Assembly: GCA_017871115.1 (NCBI GenBank)
Contig: JAFCIZ010000002.1
Coordinates: forward strand, 1,509,501 to 1,573,500
DNA: 64,000 nucleotides
DNA from: Cunninghamella blakesleeana
Taxonomy: Eukaryota > Mucoromycota > Mucoromycetes > Mucorales > Cunninghamellaceae
Direction: 5' to 3'
The translations under genes and the position numbers were made by a program. Below, piece by piece: positions 10,816 through 22,655 of this stretch (position 1 is the stretch's first letter; each line of letters starts with the position of its first letter). Below the pieces are notes generated by a model. The model was given only the letters and a program-made list of their open reading frames with translations. It searched no databases and had not been told where the DNA came from.

Positions 10816-12985
10816 TTATTCCACTACTGTAGAAACCATTCCTTGTTTTCTTCGCATATCACGTTCGGCTAGTTTTTTCTTTTTTTCAATAATAGCGAAT
10901 AAATCATCTTCATCATCATCGTCATCGTCGTCAGATATTGTATCGAGTATACTACTGTTATTATTAATAATCCTATTTCCATTTGATGCTGTAAGTATAT
11001 TATCATCTATATCTGATCCTCCATCATAATAAGAATAATCATAGTTTCTACGAGGTGATTGTTGTTGTTGTGTACGAAATCGATTCGTTGTTGTTGTATT
11101 CGAAGTAGAGGTAGGAGAAATAGGTTCAAGTACTCTTGTCGGTACTCTATCCAGCATTGTTTGTTGTTGTCTTGATGGAGGAGGAGGAGGCACATTACCA
11201 TTTTGTCGAAATTCATCAGAGTTTGCTCTATTATGCTGATAAGGTATATAAGAAGAGGAGGACATTAGCGTTGGATCTATGATATTATTATGTTGATATT
11301 GGTGTTGAAGTTGTGGTGATACTTGGCGATAAGAGGAAGGTGAGGAATGAGTAGATTGATAATATCTATTATTATTATTTCCATCATCATAAATAGATTG
11401 TCTAGGGTCATGCTCATTCACTAATGGTAATGTATTTTGATATTGGTGTATATATCCATTATATTGTGGCTGCGGTGGCTGTTGTTGTGGTTGATAAGGA
11501 TTGTGTTGAAGTTGAGGTGATAAACCTGCTAATAAATCGGGCGTTGATGAAGATTTATTCATCATAGTTGATGAATAATATATATTAGTTGCTGGGCTAT
11601 TATTAGTATTATTGTTATTGTTATTATTATAGTATGGGTGTGGTTGATGGTTAGTTAATGGTGACATATTATTAGCTGTTCCATGACGAGCGAATGTATT
11701 ACTTGTCTCATAGGATTGACTTGATCTCCAAGATGATTGCGACCCATGAGATTTAGCTGATACACGAGAGGTAGTTGAATCCGATCTTCCAACAAGATTA
11801 TTATTATTATTACCATTACCATTATTATTATAATTATTTTGTTGTTGTTGTTGTTGAATGGATAAAGTTGGTACTGAAGATGTACCTGATATGACTGAGA
11901 ATCGACTTTGTTGAAAATTATAATTATTATTAATATTATTATTATTGTAATAATGGCTATTCATGTCTTTATGTTCATAATCTGTTGTATTATCATCATC
12001 GTATTCATCATCATCTTCATCATCGCTTAACATTGTTTCTCCGAAAATACCAGCAAGTTCATCATCATCATCATCAATGGGTATATCTGCACGTGGCCAA
12101 GTACCTACTACAAATGGTATTTCTAAAGTGGATGTTGTACCGTTTGAAGTTAATTTTCCCGCCTTACCAAACCGAACTCTCACACGAATGGTATAGTGGA
12201 TATGTAATGCTTTATCTTTATATCGAATAGTTGGTGGTGTAGAGGTTGGTATCATTAATTGTGAGGTGCTGGATTGTGAAAAATTATAAGGTCCAATGAT
12301 ATTAATATCTTGTTTTACCGTTTTAAGTATATCTTCAGTTGTAGATGTGTTTCTATTTTAACCACATAAAAATAAAAAATTAGATTTTGATTGTATTACG
12401 TGTTCAATTTTTTCTCTTTTTCTTTTCCTTTTTTTTTTTTAAAAAAAAAACAAAAAAAATAATTTAATCTTTCTCAAATGATTTACTTTTGTGTTCGAAT
12501 TTCAACTATACGCACAAGCTCTACTTCCAAAGCATTTTGTCGAGTATATGGTTCAAAATGATTTACAATAATTTTTAAAGGAACAATTTCGCCTATTAAA
12601 ATTCAATAATAATAATAAAGAGAATTAAGATAAGTAATCAATAATAATAAATGAATAGAATTTTTATATATATTCACTTTTTATTTTGCTTTTTTCTTTT
12701 AATCCGTTTGTTTATCTTTATATATTTACCTCTTGTATAACCAAATCTAGGTATGCTGACTATTGTTTGGCATTTTTGATTATATTTTCCACCAGGTAAT
12801 AACACATCCATAGATTTTTCTTGAGGTTTAATAAATTGAGCACAAGTAACATCAATTTTTTCTAAAATGGGAACTGTATAAACTACTTTAGAACATAATG
12901 ATTCAGGTACCATTGGACGATCATGAATTGCAACAAGAGTATATTTAACTGATGCTTTGCGTTTTCCAAACTATAATATATATAG

Positions 12986-13023
<38 letters not shown>

Positions 13024-13139
13024 ATAAATACTCCTAATTTTATCTATCTATATTTATTATTATTATGATTGTTATTGTTATTTTAATATTATATATCACA
13101 CACACATACACACATACACACATACACACACACACATTC

Positions 13140-13210
<71 letters not shown>

Positions 13211-13705
13211 CATACATACATATATGTATATATTCTTTTCTTTTTCTTTTTTCTTCTTCTTTTTTTACCTCCATTGTACTTGGAAGTTCGTCAGGAACTA
13301 CAAAGTCAAAAGTAAAAGAATGTCGTTTAGCATCAAGAATATGAGATGATTTGCTATCGGTAGATATAGGTAAGATTTTGGTCTTGGAAAAGAGAGTAAT
13401 AGTTTCTTTATCTTTTATTGATAAAAAGACTTCACCAATAAATCGTACTATGATATGGTTTGTTTTTGTTGGGCTTTTTGGATGAACATTCACAACACCT
13501 ATTATATATTTTATAATAAAGAATAAAGGCATATGTATATATATATATATATAACTATTAATATTTTATTCTGTCAGCCTTTACTTATTTATTTTTATAT
13601 TTTTGTTATTTATACACTACCTTTTATTGTTTCTCCAGGAAAATAAAATTTTTCTTCATCTAGTCGAATATCGATAGTTTTGTTTGCTTTGCTTTTATTA
13701 CGCAT
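10816..13705 (-). CDS. Alpha-arrestin-like protein with long disordered tail
   Basis: Five exons: 13705-13621, 13498-13269, 12970-12730, 12592-12487 and 12352-10816, totalling 732 residues. Residues ~10-150 form an arrestin N-domain (RLDEEKFYFPGETIKG, NHIIVRFIGEV, HSFTFDFVVPDELPSTME). Residues ~150-300 form the C-domain, ending in IRVRVRFGKAGK and EIPFVVGTWPRA. The remaining ~430 residues are Asn/Gln/Ser-rich with acidic runs and a basic end. Alpha-arrestins act as adaptors bringing Rsp5/Nedd4 ubiquitin ligases to membrane transporters. I see no canonical PPxY ligase-binding motif in the tail, which is atypical. Intron 2 (12971-13268) contains large CA and CT microsatellites. Confidence 0.87.
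13097..13208. repeat. Compound (CA)n-(CT)n microsatellite inside an arrestin intron
   Basis: A CA-rich tract (about 13097-13137) is followed by an almost perfect CT tract (about 13143-13208, over 30 units). Both lie in intron 2 of the minus-strand arrestin gene, so its pre-mRNA carries a long GA/GT-rich run close to the upstream exon's donor. Confidence 0.9.
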
Positions 13706-14084
13706 AGATTAAAAGATCGTTTAGGTTCTATTAAACAATGCGAGATAATAAGTTTTTAAAAAAGAGAAAGAAAAAAAAAAGAAAATAATAGAATTATCTT
13801 GAAGGATTAAACTATTATTGTTATTTTGATTTATTTACAAAAAACAAAAAATACACAAGAATAAAGGATAACAAAGAAAAAGTATGAAATAAGAAGAAAA
13901 TAGTGAAGACGAAAAAGAAAAGGAGATAAAAATAATATTATTTTTTTTTAAAATTTAAAAAAAATTAAGCTCGAAGTTCCAACTCGGAGGAGTTTTAAAA
14001 ATTAAAGTATAATGTTTTTTATTATATAAATTATATTTATATTACTTTAAAAATAAACAAACAAAAACTTTATATACCAATAAT
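13706..14084. other. Intergenic between arrestin start and CHORD gene end
   Basis: 379 bp, purine-rich on the plus strand, holding the arrestin promoter and the CHORD 3' flank. Nothing else is recognised. Confidence 0.5.
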
Positions 14085-15722
14085 TTAATCATTTAAATGT
14101 AAAGGGGAATCAGCGCTATAGTGCATCTATAATAATATTAACATTAACATTATTAAAAAGGATAATGAAAAAAAGAGGGAATATATATACTTAGTATCAT
14201 ACCGTTTTTTTTTTTTTTTTTTTTGAAAAAAAAAATTCGTTATTTTATAAAAAATCACACTTACTTCTTTAGAGCCAACGGTACCACCTGTGCCACCCGT
14301 TTTCACACCAAAAGTAGTCCAAGTTTTCACATCTTTAGTAGGTTCTAAAGCAGCCCAAGAAACACCATTGGTTTTCACTAGGTTGATTTCAACTTTAGTA
14401 GAAAGTACTGTAAATTTAGATGTATCAGGATCAATTAACTATATATATACATATAAATATAAAAAAATATGATGTCATAAAAAAAATAAGGTTAATATTC
14501 CAATGAATAGATAAATAGTATAGATATAGATAGATAAATATATATGTGTGTGTTTGTGTGGATTATGTAATATACTCTAAACTTACATGGAATAAGGGTA
14601 GTTGTTTCTTGAATCGTTTATTATCTTTCATTTTGATATCAACATCAATGGATCGAGTAGAGAATTTGATTTGAGAATCTTGTTTATTTTTTGCAAAAAT
14701 ACTAATAATGACATTTGTTTGAGTCTGATACCAATCTATACGACAATCCACTAATTCTTCTTGTTCACCATCTTTTTTACTACTGCCTACAAATAAATGT
14801 TTACCTTCTTTACATCCTTTGATTTTGAGAAATTCTTCAAATTCAAGTACTTTTCTTGAACAACAACTCCATCCTTTGGATCCTTCATGGAAAATGGGGA
14901 CACCAGGATGATAACGACAAAGTGATTCAGAACCATTGTTACGTGAAGTTTCATTGTCTTTATACTCTACACCACATCCTCTTCTTTTACAAGTTGTTCC
15001 TACTTTGACAGGTATACTCTCATCATCATCTTCTTCTATTTCTACTTTTTTTTCTTCTTCTTTTTTTTCGATAGGTGCCTTTGACTTATCATCTACTGAA
15101 GTTGCTGTTGCTTTTTGTTCACCATAAACTTCAACACCATCTTTGACACTTGTAGCTTGAGGAGCAGCAGTAGTTGTTTGTTGTTGTTTTACTGGTTCAG
15201 GTTGTACAGCCTTTTCGTTACTATGTTTTCCGTATGTACAGCCAGGTATTTGTAAAAATTCATCAAAGTCAGAAACGCGTTTTTTACAACAAGACCAACC
15301 TTTTAAACCTATGGTCATTATTAGTATGAAAATAAATAAATAATAATAATAATAAAAAGAGCAAAAAAGAGAAATAGAAAAATAGCATGTAAAAAAATAT
15401 AAGTTTTATATATACATAAGCATAAATCCTAAATCCTTTTTTATTCTTATTCCTTTTATTCCTTTATAAATATAAATATATATATATATATATATTTATT
15501 TACTAAATAGATTACCTTCATGAAAAACGGGTGCACCAGCATGGAATTGACAGCCTACAAATACATATTTTTTTTTTTAAAAAATAGAGTCAATCATATT
15601 GATCGATTTCAATAATAGTAATCATATCATTATTATTATTATTATTTCAATTTACCGTTATCTACGTTATTATCTTCACTGTATTCTTTTCCGCAGCCTT
15701 GACGAGTGCACTTCAAAGTCAT
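14085..15722 (-). CDS. CHORDC1: CHORD- and CS-domain co-chaperone (CHORDC1/RAR1-like)
   Basis: Five exons: 15722-15656, 15554-15516, 15308-14587, 14438-14265 and 14126-14085, giving 347 residues. Two CHORD zinc-binding modules are present. The first is residues 5-63 (CTRQGCGKEY, FHAGAPVFHEGLKGWSCC, CTYGKH). The second is 142-206 (CKRRGCGVEY, YHPGVPIFHEGSKGWSCC, CKEGKH). The linker is acidic and Lys-rich. A CS (p23-like) domain follows (~220-310: DWYQTQTNVIISIFAKN, then LFHLIDP, VSWAALEP). This is the animal/fungal CHP-1/Morgana layout. Such proteins bind the Hsp90 ATPase domain and help stabilise client and checkpoint proteins in the cytosol. The last exon is 42 nt. Confidence 0.95.
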
Positions 15723-17419
15723 TACGTTTATTTATTTCCTTTAAAAAATAAAGAGGAAGAGGAAGAAAGAAAAAAAGAGACAAAAAAGAAAAAAAAAACA
15801 TACAATTTTATTGAAGTGTCCTTTTTTTTTAAAATCCGTCAAGGAAATTTCTGGAGACTTTTTTTTGGGAATTTTTACTCTCACCCCCACCTCTCTTTTA
15901 AAAAATCGTTCAAAAAAGTACTTTTTATTTATGCTTGATAAAACAGTACTTGGCGATTTTATTCATTTTATATTAATATACTCATATTTTGTTATATATA
16001 TGTAAATATCATATATATATATATATATTTAAAAAAAAGAGAATAATACATAATTATGGGTGTGTAAAATACAAAATATTACACTATTTTTATTTTTTTT
16101 CAAAAGATTGAAAAGGTAATTTAAAAAAAATATACTCTCCAAAGTTAAAAGCTTATTTATCTCGATCAATAATAGACCAATTGATTTGAAATTTTAACAG
16201 AATAATTATATAATTATATGCTTTATTTAAGCTAATTTTCATACGATGATCTTAGATATTGGCCGATTTATTGAAATTGCTGTGGTTGGATTAAATGTTT
16301 AATTTTCCTCATTAAAAAATCAATAAATCAATTTTAAATTATAATGAAACAATGACATAGTAATTATATATATATATATATATATACTATGAATTCATGA
16401 ATGTAATAGATTTAATTGTCAATGTAAATTAATATTTAACTTGAATATGCACTTTTAAATAAATCAGCCAATATCCAAGATCATCGTATGAAAATCAGCT
16501 TAAATAAAGCATATAATTATATAATTATTCTGTTAAAATTTCAAATCAATTGGTCTATTATTGATCGAGATAAATGGATTTATAATTTAAAGAATTGCTC
16601 ATTCATATTCCCATAACTATTTGCTATTTTCATTTCATTTTAGTTGATTTTTTTTTTAAAAAATAAAAACAGAGAAAAGATCAAGCTTTTCACCTGAGGG
16701 AGGCAGGAATAAATAAAGAGGAGAGATGGAAATATGAATTCCCTTTTTTTTTTTTTTTTTTTTCGTAAAACAAGGTTTGCATTAATTTTTTTTTTTTTTT
16801 ATTAAAAATTTTTATATATTTATATTTCCTATTTATTTTTAATGAAATATAATTTTATAAATAGAGTCATTATTCTTTTTTTTTTAATAAAGAGTTATTT
16901 AATAAATATAATCACAGCTATTATTATTATTATTATTTATTAAAATTACCATCTAATAATAAAAATGTAAAAATAACAGCAGTTTAATAATCACATAGTA
17001 GCTTATTTTTATTTTAAAAATATTACTTCAAAGTTACATTGGATAACGTTATAGCAATGATTTTTCCAAGTATAGTTTTTACATGTAAATAAACATATTC
17101 ATTGTTTTATATTATATGCATTATTTATTATCAATTATTATATATATTATTCATTATCCTATATTCTATTTTATTTATTATATATATACGATAATTTTAT
17201 ATTTCTACTATGAGGATTCTGACAATATTTATTTTTTTTACATTTAAAAATTTAATTGGAAGATATAAAAAGCATGAAAATTAAAAATAAATCAGGGCAA
17301 TTTTTTCAAAGAGCGACGATTAAAATTTTTATAAATGGAAGAATTTTTTTAATTATTTTCCAACTTTTCTTTTAACTTATTAATTGTTTTCTTCATGTAC
17401 ATAATAATACATCAATAGT
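15723..17419. other. Intergenic carrying a MITE-like inverted repeat
   Basis: 1.7 kb between two divergently transcribed genes. It holds the inverted-repeat element 16155-16575, long T and A homopolymers and otherwise plain AT-rich DNA. Confidence 0.6.
16155..16575. mobile_element. MITE-like element: ~117-bp near-perfect inverted repeats
   Basis: The left arm (16155-16271) and right arm (16458-16575) are reverse complements with only a few mismatches over ~117 bp. They start at ATTTATCTCGATCAATAATA and end at CATACGATGATCTT plus about a dozen bases. The ~186-bp centre is non-coding and includes a (TA)n run. Total size is about 420 bp. Long inverted repeats around a short non-coding core fit a miniature inverted-repeat transposable element or a foldback element. 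No clean target-site duplication is obvious because the flanks are low complexity. Confidence 0.75.
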
Positions 17420-18128
17420 ATGCAAAATTGGATATCTTCCTTATGTCCAAGTTATATTCATGGATTTGTATTCATAATACTTTTATTCATCATTTATTTT
17501 TCTCTTCCTTCATATTATATATTTTATTTGCCAAATCCTCAAAGTTCACATGAATTTCATAATCGAATATACAATATATTCATTCATACAACTTCATGTA
17601 TACTACATAGCGTTATAAATATAATTGAATGGTTAAATGTAAGTGAGTAATAGATAAAGATGGGCATGTATATATAGTATATTATATTATATTTACCAAA
17701 TACTCTTTCTTCCTCTTCTTCTTCTTCATTGAATAGATTATCTTTAGTTCCTCTTTACCAGAGAGTGAAGAAACTGGATTTGAAGAACGATTTAAATATT
17801 TTATCGTCACATCTTCTGTATTAAATGATATGTTTACCCAGCCATCAGCTAATGTAACCAATATACCCAATTTTTCTCAACAAAATAATATTCTTCAAAT
17901 GGATACAACAACGACTATCTTAAAAGAACAACAAGAAAATGCTATTAAACTTAATTATATGTATGGTATTACAACCTTAATATTAGCTACTTTTATTTCC
18001 TTTTTCACTTTAACCAAAATCATTGGCGCATTTTGTTTTCATTGGCATCATCCTTCTTATATGTCACTCTTGATTATTTATTTAATTCTTGCTGGATCTA
18101 TACTATATTTTTATCAAAAAAATGTAAG

Positions 18129-18171
<43 letters not shown>

Positions 18172-19649
18172 ATAAATGATTAAATCATTATTATCATTAG
18201 CATACTCAAGTATTTATTTATTTATTAAATCATTTTATAAAAACACTTATATAGAGGAAATTGCAAATAAGAAAGCTATATGGACAAATGATAGTGCATT
18301 TACAACAAATTCTTCATACAGCAGTTATGAATGATCAATTAATAGATCAAATTATGAATAAATTAATCAATGGAAATAGTATAGCCAATGGTAATTCCTT
18401 ATCACCTCCCAATTCAAATTTGGACTACGTTTTATCAAAGCAAACAAGCCAAATTCAATCCATGTTATATCAAAAACTCCTAATTTATTTCAAGTCCATG
18501 ATTCATCTCCTTTCTCAATTGCAGCCCCTTGTTCATTCACACAACTTATCCACTTTGTATGATATGTATAATGTAGAGCCTATTTCGTCAACTTCAATGG
18601 ATATTCATCTTGATCAACAACAGCTTCAGGATAATACTACTAATAATAATATGAATCAACAATTGGATACTTTGATTTATATGATTTATTCTTATAGAAG
18701 GGAATGTTTTATGCATTTATTATCTTTGAAAATCATGACTTCAGGGCATGATTCGGCAAGAGGTGATTATGAAAGTTTATTAAAAAGAGTGGAAACAATT
18801 ATGTTGGAAATGAAGGATCGAATGGCTGGATTAACGTTAAACATGAAAAGTATACTAAATTCAAAATTATGTAAGCCATAAAAATAGAAGAATAAAAAAC
18901 TGTAATTTAAAAAATAGGCATATAAATATTAAAAAAAGGTGTATTCTTTTTCTTTTTATTTTAGGGATGATTGATGATAATATAGATGGAGATCATGATT
19001 ATATAAAAGCATTAAATGAAAAAAATGATGAAAACCGATATCAAAATTTATTAAATCATTTAAATACACTTGAAAAACAACTACGTAATATTCAAACTAA
19101 AATTACATTATGTCGACAAGATGGGAATGGATTTTTACACAATAATAAAAGTAATGAATAGAATGATGATAATAATGATAATAATATAGAGAAAGAGAAT
19201 GAAAAAAAAAAAAAAAAAAAAGAAATTAATTTTTTTTTATTTTTATTTTAGGTTCAACTTATTCCTTTGATCGAATAAGAACACGTTTTAACAATCTAGA
19301 ACAAGATATATCACATTTTCAAATTCAATGGAATGAAAGTAAAAATAATGTCAATGCTATGTATAAATACGAACGTAAATTATCAATAGAATCATTACCT
19401 TCTCCACCCACATCACCTCCGTTAGCATCATCCATTTATAATGATGATAATGATGATAATAATAATAAGCATCATCCTCATTATCAAGATATATCAGCAC
19501 CATTATCACAACACTTAAATATACCTAATACAAAATTAACTAGTAGACAATCTTGGATTACGGCAGCAGCTGTTGCTTCCTTTTTGGAAAGTCGAAGAGT
19601 TTATCGATTACAAGCACAACAATCAAAATCAATATCCATATCAGAATAA
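17420..19649 (+). CDS. Vezatin/Inp2-like (myosin-binding) membrane protein
   Basis: Five exons: 17420-17638, 17737-18123, 18255-18870, 18965-19150 and 19252-19649, totalling 601 residues. One hydrophobic segment lies at ~12-35 and a closely spaced pair at ~145-198 (TTLILATFISFFTLTKIIGAF and LLIIYLILAGSILYFY). The soluble part after the pair is helical and coiled-coil-like (KLYGQMIVHLQQIL; YQNLLNHLNTLEKQL). The C-terminus contains Pro/Ser-rich sequence and TSRQSWITAAAVASFL. Two transmembrane segments followed by a coil recall the fungal vezatin-domain proteins related to Inp2, which tether peroxisomes to myosin V. The match is by architecture and a FKYFIVTSSVLN-type block, so the assignment is tentative. 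Confidence 0.5.
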
Positions 19650-20294
19650 TATATATATATAGTAAATAGTTTAATAGTTATAATTATAATAATAAAACAG
19701 TTAATAATATATAATCAACAATGAACTATATTGTTTTGCTTAGCCATTCTCATGTTTCCATATTAAAAAAAAGTGGGGCGGTGTGAAACCAAATAGAATT
19801 TTTTTTTATTTCTTTTTCATATTCCTTGGTAATATAAACGAGTCATCGATATAAATCCATATTAACAAGGTACTGATTGATTTTTTTTTTTTTAAAAAAA
19901 AAATATGATCAGTATGTATGTAATATAATAAACAGCACATGTTAAAAAATTGATATATTGAACTACCGGTTGATTCCTTTTAAGCATTTGATTTTCTATA
20001 ATAATGACATATACTATTTTAAATGTTTGTCACACGAATAAAATATAATAAACTCATTACTATATTTAGTTTGTGTAATTGATTTTTCAGTATTTTCAAA
20101 TTTTTTTATAATCCAATTTTTTTTTCTCTCTTTTTTTTATTACTTTGCTTTTTTTTTTTTTTTTTTCTTCGTTTATATATCTTTTATTATATATTGTATT
20201 TTTATTTCATTCCTTTTTTTTTTCATTCTTTTTTTTTGTATTTTATTATTTTATCATTTATATTTATATTCATTTTATAGAATAAATATTTTTT
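19650..20294. other. Intergenic with imperfect palindrome
   Basis: A near-palindrome at about 19871-19915 (TACTGAT, T-run, A-run, ATCAGTA) could form a hairpin, perhaps a 3'-end signal. The rest is T-rich promoter-like DNA upstream of the protease gene. No coding signal. Confidence 0.5.
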
Positions 20295-20618
20295 ATGTTA
20301 GTTTCAATACTTATTGTAGTATGTCTAAGTACAATTATTGTAAATGCAGTTGAATCTATAATTCGTGTACCTTTAACAAAAAAAACTACAACTACTAATA
20401 TAATATTAAATAAACGTGACGGATACAAAGCACCTATTTATAATTTTGATGAATCACAATACTTGGTCCAAGTGTCCATTGGAACACCACCGTAATATAT
20501 ATAATATAATAAATATATGTAAATATATATTTATTATAGCTTATGGTTAGAATAACCTTACAATTTTTTTTTTTTTTTACTTAGTCAAGACTTTACGCTT
20601 ACACTTGATACTGGAAGG

Positions 20619-20670
<52 letters not shown>

Positions 20671-21964
20671 TTATATGGAATAATAGTATTAATAATAATA
20701 ATTTATTTATTTATCCTCTCTTTTCTCTTCTATTTTTTAAATGATTATTCTTATCCTCAGTTCAGATTTATGGGTGCCATCTACCTCGTGTCCAACAAGT
20801 AATTGTCCTGTAAAAAGATTTGATCCATCCTCTTCCTCTACTTTTAAAAAGCCTCAAACACCTTCAGAATTTAATATCACATATGGTAAAGGAGCCGCTA
20901 GTGGGGTGTATGGTACGGATGTAGTGTCAATTGGTGGAGCTTCAGTACCAGAACAATTATTTGGATTAGCTGCTGTAACCGAAAGTATTTTTCAAGCTAC
21001 GGTGCCCAACACTGGGGAAGTGATTGCCATTCATAGTGATGATCATTCAGCTATGGCTAATGGAATTTTTGGATTAGGGTTCCCAGGATTGACAACAGCT
21101 TCTGTTTCTAATAATGCACCTTATAATCCTTTTATGTTTAATTTGGTGGAACAAAAATCAATTCAACAACAATTATTTTCCATTTATTTAAATCATATTG
21201 ATAGTACAGGATGGTCAGGTGAAATTCTATTTGGTGGAATCGATAATACAAAATATACTGGCGATATTAAATATATACCTGTCTTCCAAACACCTATATC
21301 CGCAGAGCGGTCTTTATATGGCCATTGGTTAGTGGGTGGCCAAGGATTTTTTGTTGAAAATGGCCATGGTCCTTATCCTAATATTCGTTATAAGCAACCT
21401 TTAGGTACCATTGTCGATACTGGGTCTACTTTATCTTATTTCCCTCTTGCCGTTGCTCAGCCTATAGTCGATGCTATCACAGGTCCTGGTAAAAACAAAC
21501 ATGACGCTGCTTCAGGTTTGTTTTTAATAGAGTGCACTTTAGCCCAAGAAAAGGATTTAATGCTTCAAGTTCAATTTAGTACTACAACTAATATCACCAC
21601 AACACCCGTCGTCATCAATGCAACTGTAAAAGATATGATCTATCCTACCGATGATCCTTCTACTTGTATAATTGGTATTGCTACTCCACCTCAAACAGGT
21701 AATTTGAATGGTGGTATTTTATTATTGGGCGATTCCATTTTAAGAAATGCCTATATGGTATTTGATGTAGGTGAAAAAAGGGTTGGGTTTGCTCAATCCA
21801 AGTTTACTTCTGGTAATTTTAGTAACATCAATCCTTCTGGTGGATCAACAAACAAAGTGAATAATGTCGGAGGTAATAATACAGGTAGTGCTTCTTCTTT
21901 AAATAGGGTTTCTGGTTGGAGTATGTTGATTTGTTGTTTGATCATTTATTGTTTATCTTTATAA
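20295..21964 (+). CDS. GPI-anchored aspartic protease (yapsin-like)
   Basis: Three exons: 20295-20491, 20585-20617 (33 nt) and 20761-21964, giving 477 residues. Residues 1-~18 form a signal peptide. A dibasic KR at 40-41 is a likely Kex2 processing site, followed by the mature start near DGYKAP. Catalytic motifs are DTGSSDLWVP (Asp74) and IVDTGSTLSYF (Asp296). A cysteine pair (SCPTSNC) follows the first motif. The end has a Gly/Asn/Ser spacer and a hydrophobic tail (SMLICCLIIYCLSL), the form of a GPI attachment signal. Pepsin-family A1 enzymes of this layout sit at the fungal cell surface and process wall proteins or nutrients. The exon split through DTGSS is cleanly in phase. Confidence 0.93.
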
Positions 21965-22327
21965 TTATATAATTAAATAAATATATTTGATTTTTTTATA
22001 AACCATAATAAAATAAGAACTATGTATTTTATATGGATACTATTATTATAACAATGCTCTTAATAAGTCTCCTAATGATTAAATATGATAAACTAATAAA
22101 CTAATTTTTTTTAAGGCATAATTTATGATTTTTTTTTTTTTCTTTGATCACTGTTATTTTTAAGATAATCCATGACTTTTTATTTTTATTTTTATAAAAT
22201 GATTTTAAGTAAATAAATAAATAAAGATTAACTAAATTTCCTTTTTATTATCATTATTTTGATGATGATGATGAAATTAAAAGAAAGTAAGAGGGTTTCA
22301 GTAGTTAAACAAATAAAAAAAAATATA

Positions 22328-22333
22328 CTTGGC
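22328..22333 (-). promoter_or_regulatory. Candidate PacC site (CTTGGC)
   Basis: Reverse complement of GCCAAG, the core hexamer bound by PacC zinc fingers in Aspergillus. It lies 323 bp upstream of the pacC ATG. Confidence 0.4.
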
Positions 22334-22401
22334 TATAAATTCATTGGATAAGAAAAAAAATTGACTGCGGAGTTTTGTTCTTTTTTTATTTTATATTGGC
22401 T

Positions 22402-22407
22402 GCCAAG
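22402..22407 (+). promoter_or_regulatory. Candidate PacC site (GCCAAG)
   Basis: Forward-orientation core hexamer 249 bp upstream of the pacC ATG, in the context TGCCAAGAG. Confidence 0.4.
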
Positions 22408-22507
22408 AGTGAAGGCATTTTTTTTTTTCTTTCCCCTTTCCATCGCTTTTTTTTTTTATATATTGAATGAAATTATTATAAATTATATATACATTTATTT
22501 ATTTTTG

Positions 22508-22513
22508 CTTGGC
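22508..22513 (-). promoter_or_regulatory. Candidate PacC site (CTTGGC)
   Basis: Third hexamer, 143 bp upstream of the ATG, in TGCTTGGCAAAA. It may lie in the 5' leader. Confidence 0.35.
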
Positions 22514-22655
22514 AAAAAAAAAAATATTTTTCCCACTTGTTTATTTCTTTTTTTTTTTTTTGATATCTTTTTAATTCTCTCTTTTTCTTTTTTTCATTAT
22601 TTATTATAATAAAACTACAAATATTATTCTTTTTTAAAAAATATAATATAATAAA

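Larger units (their letters stand above)
21965..22655. promoter_or_regulatory. pacC upstream region
   Basis: About 690 bp between the protease 3' end and pacC. It is T-rich close to the pacC ATG and contains three PacC-type hexamers, annotated separately. No coding signal. Confidence 0.5.

Noticed and set aside
13089..13532. A long reverse frame with a tail of alternating Arg and Glu.
   Set aside because: Only 13269-13498 is the true arrestin exon; the RE repeat is the translated CT microsatellite in the intron.
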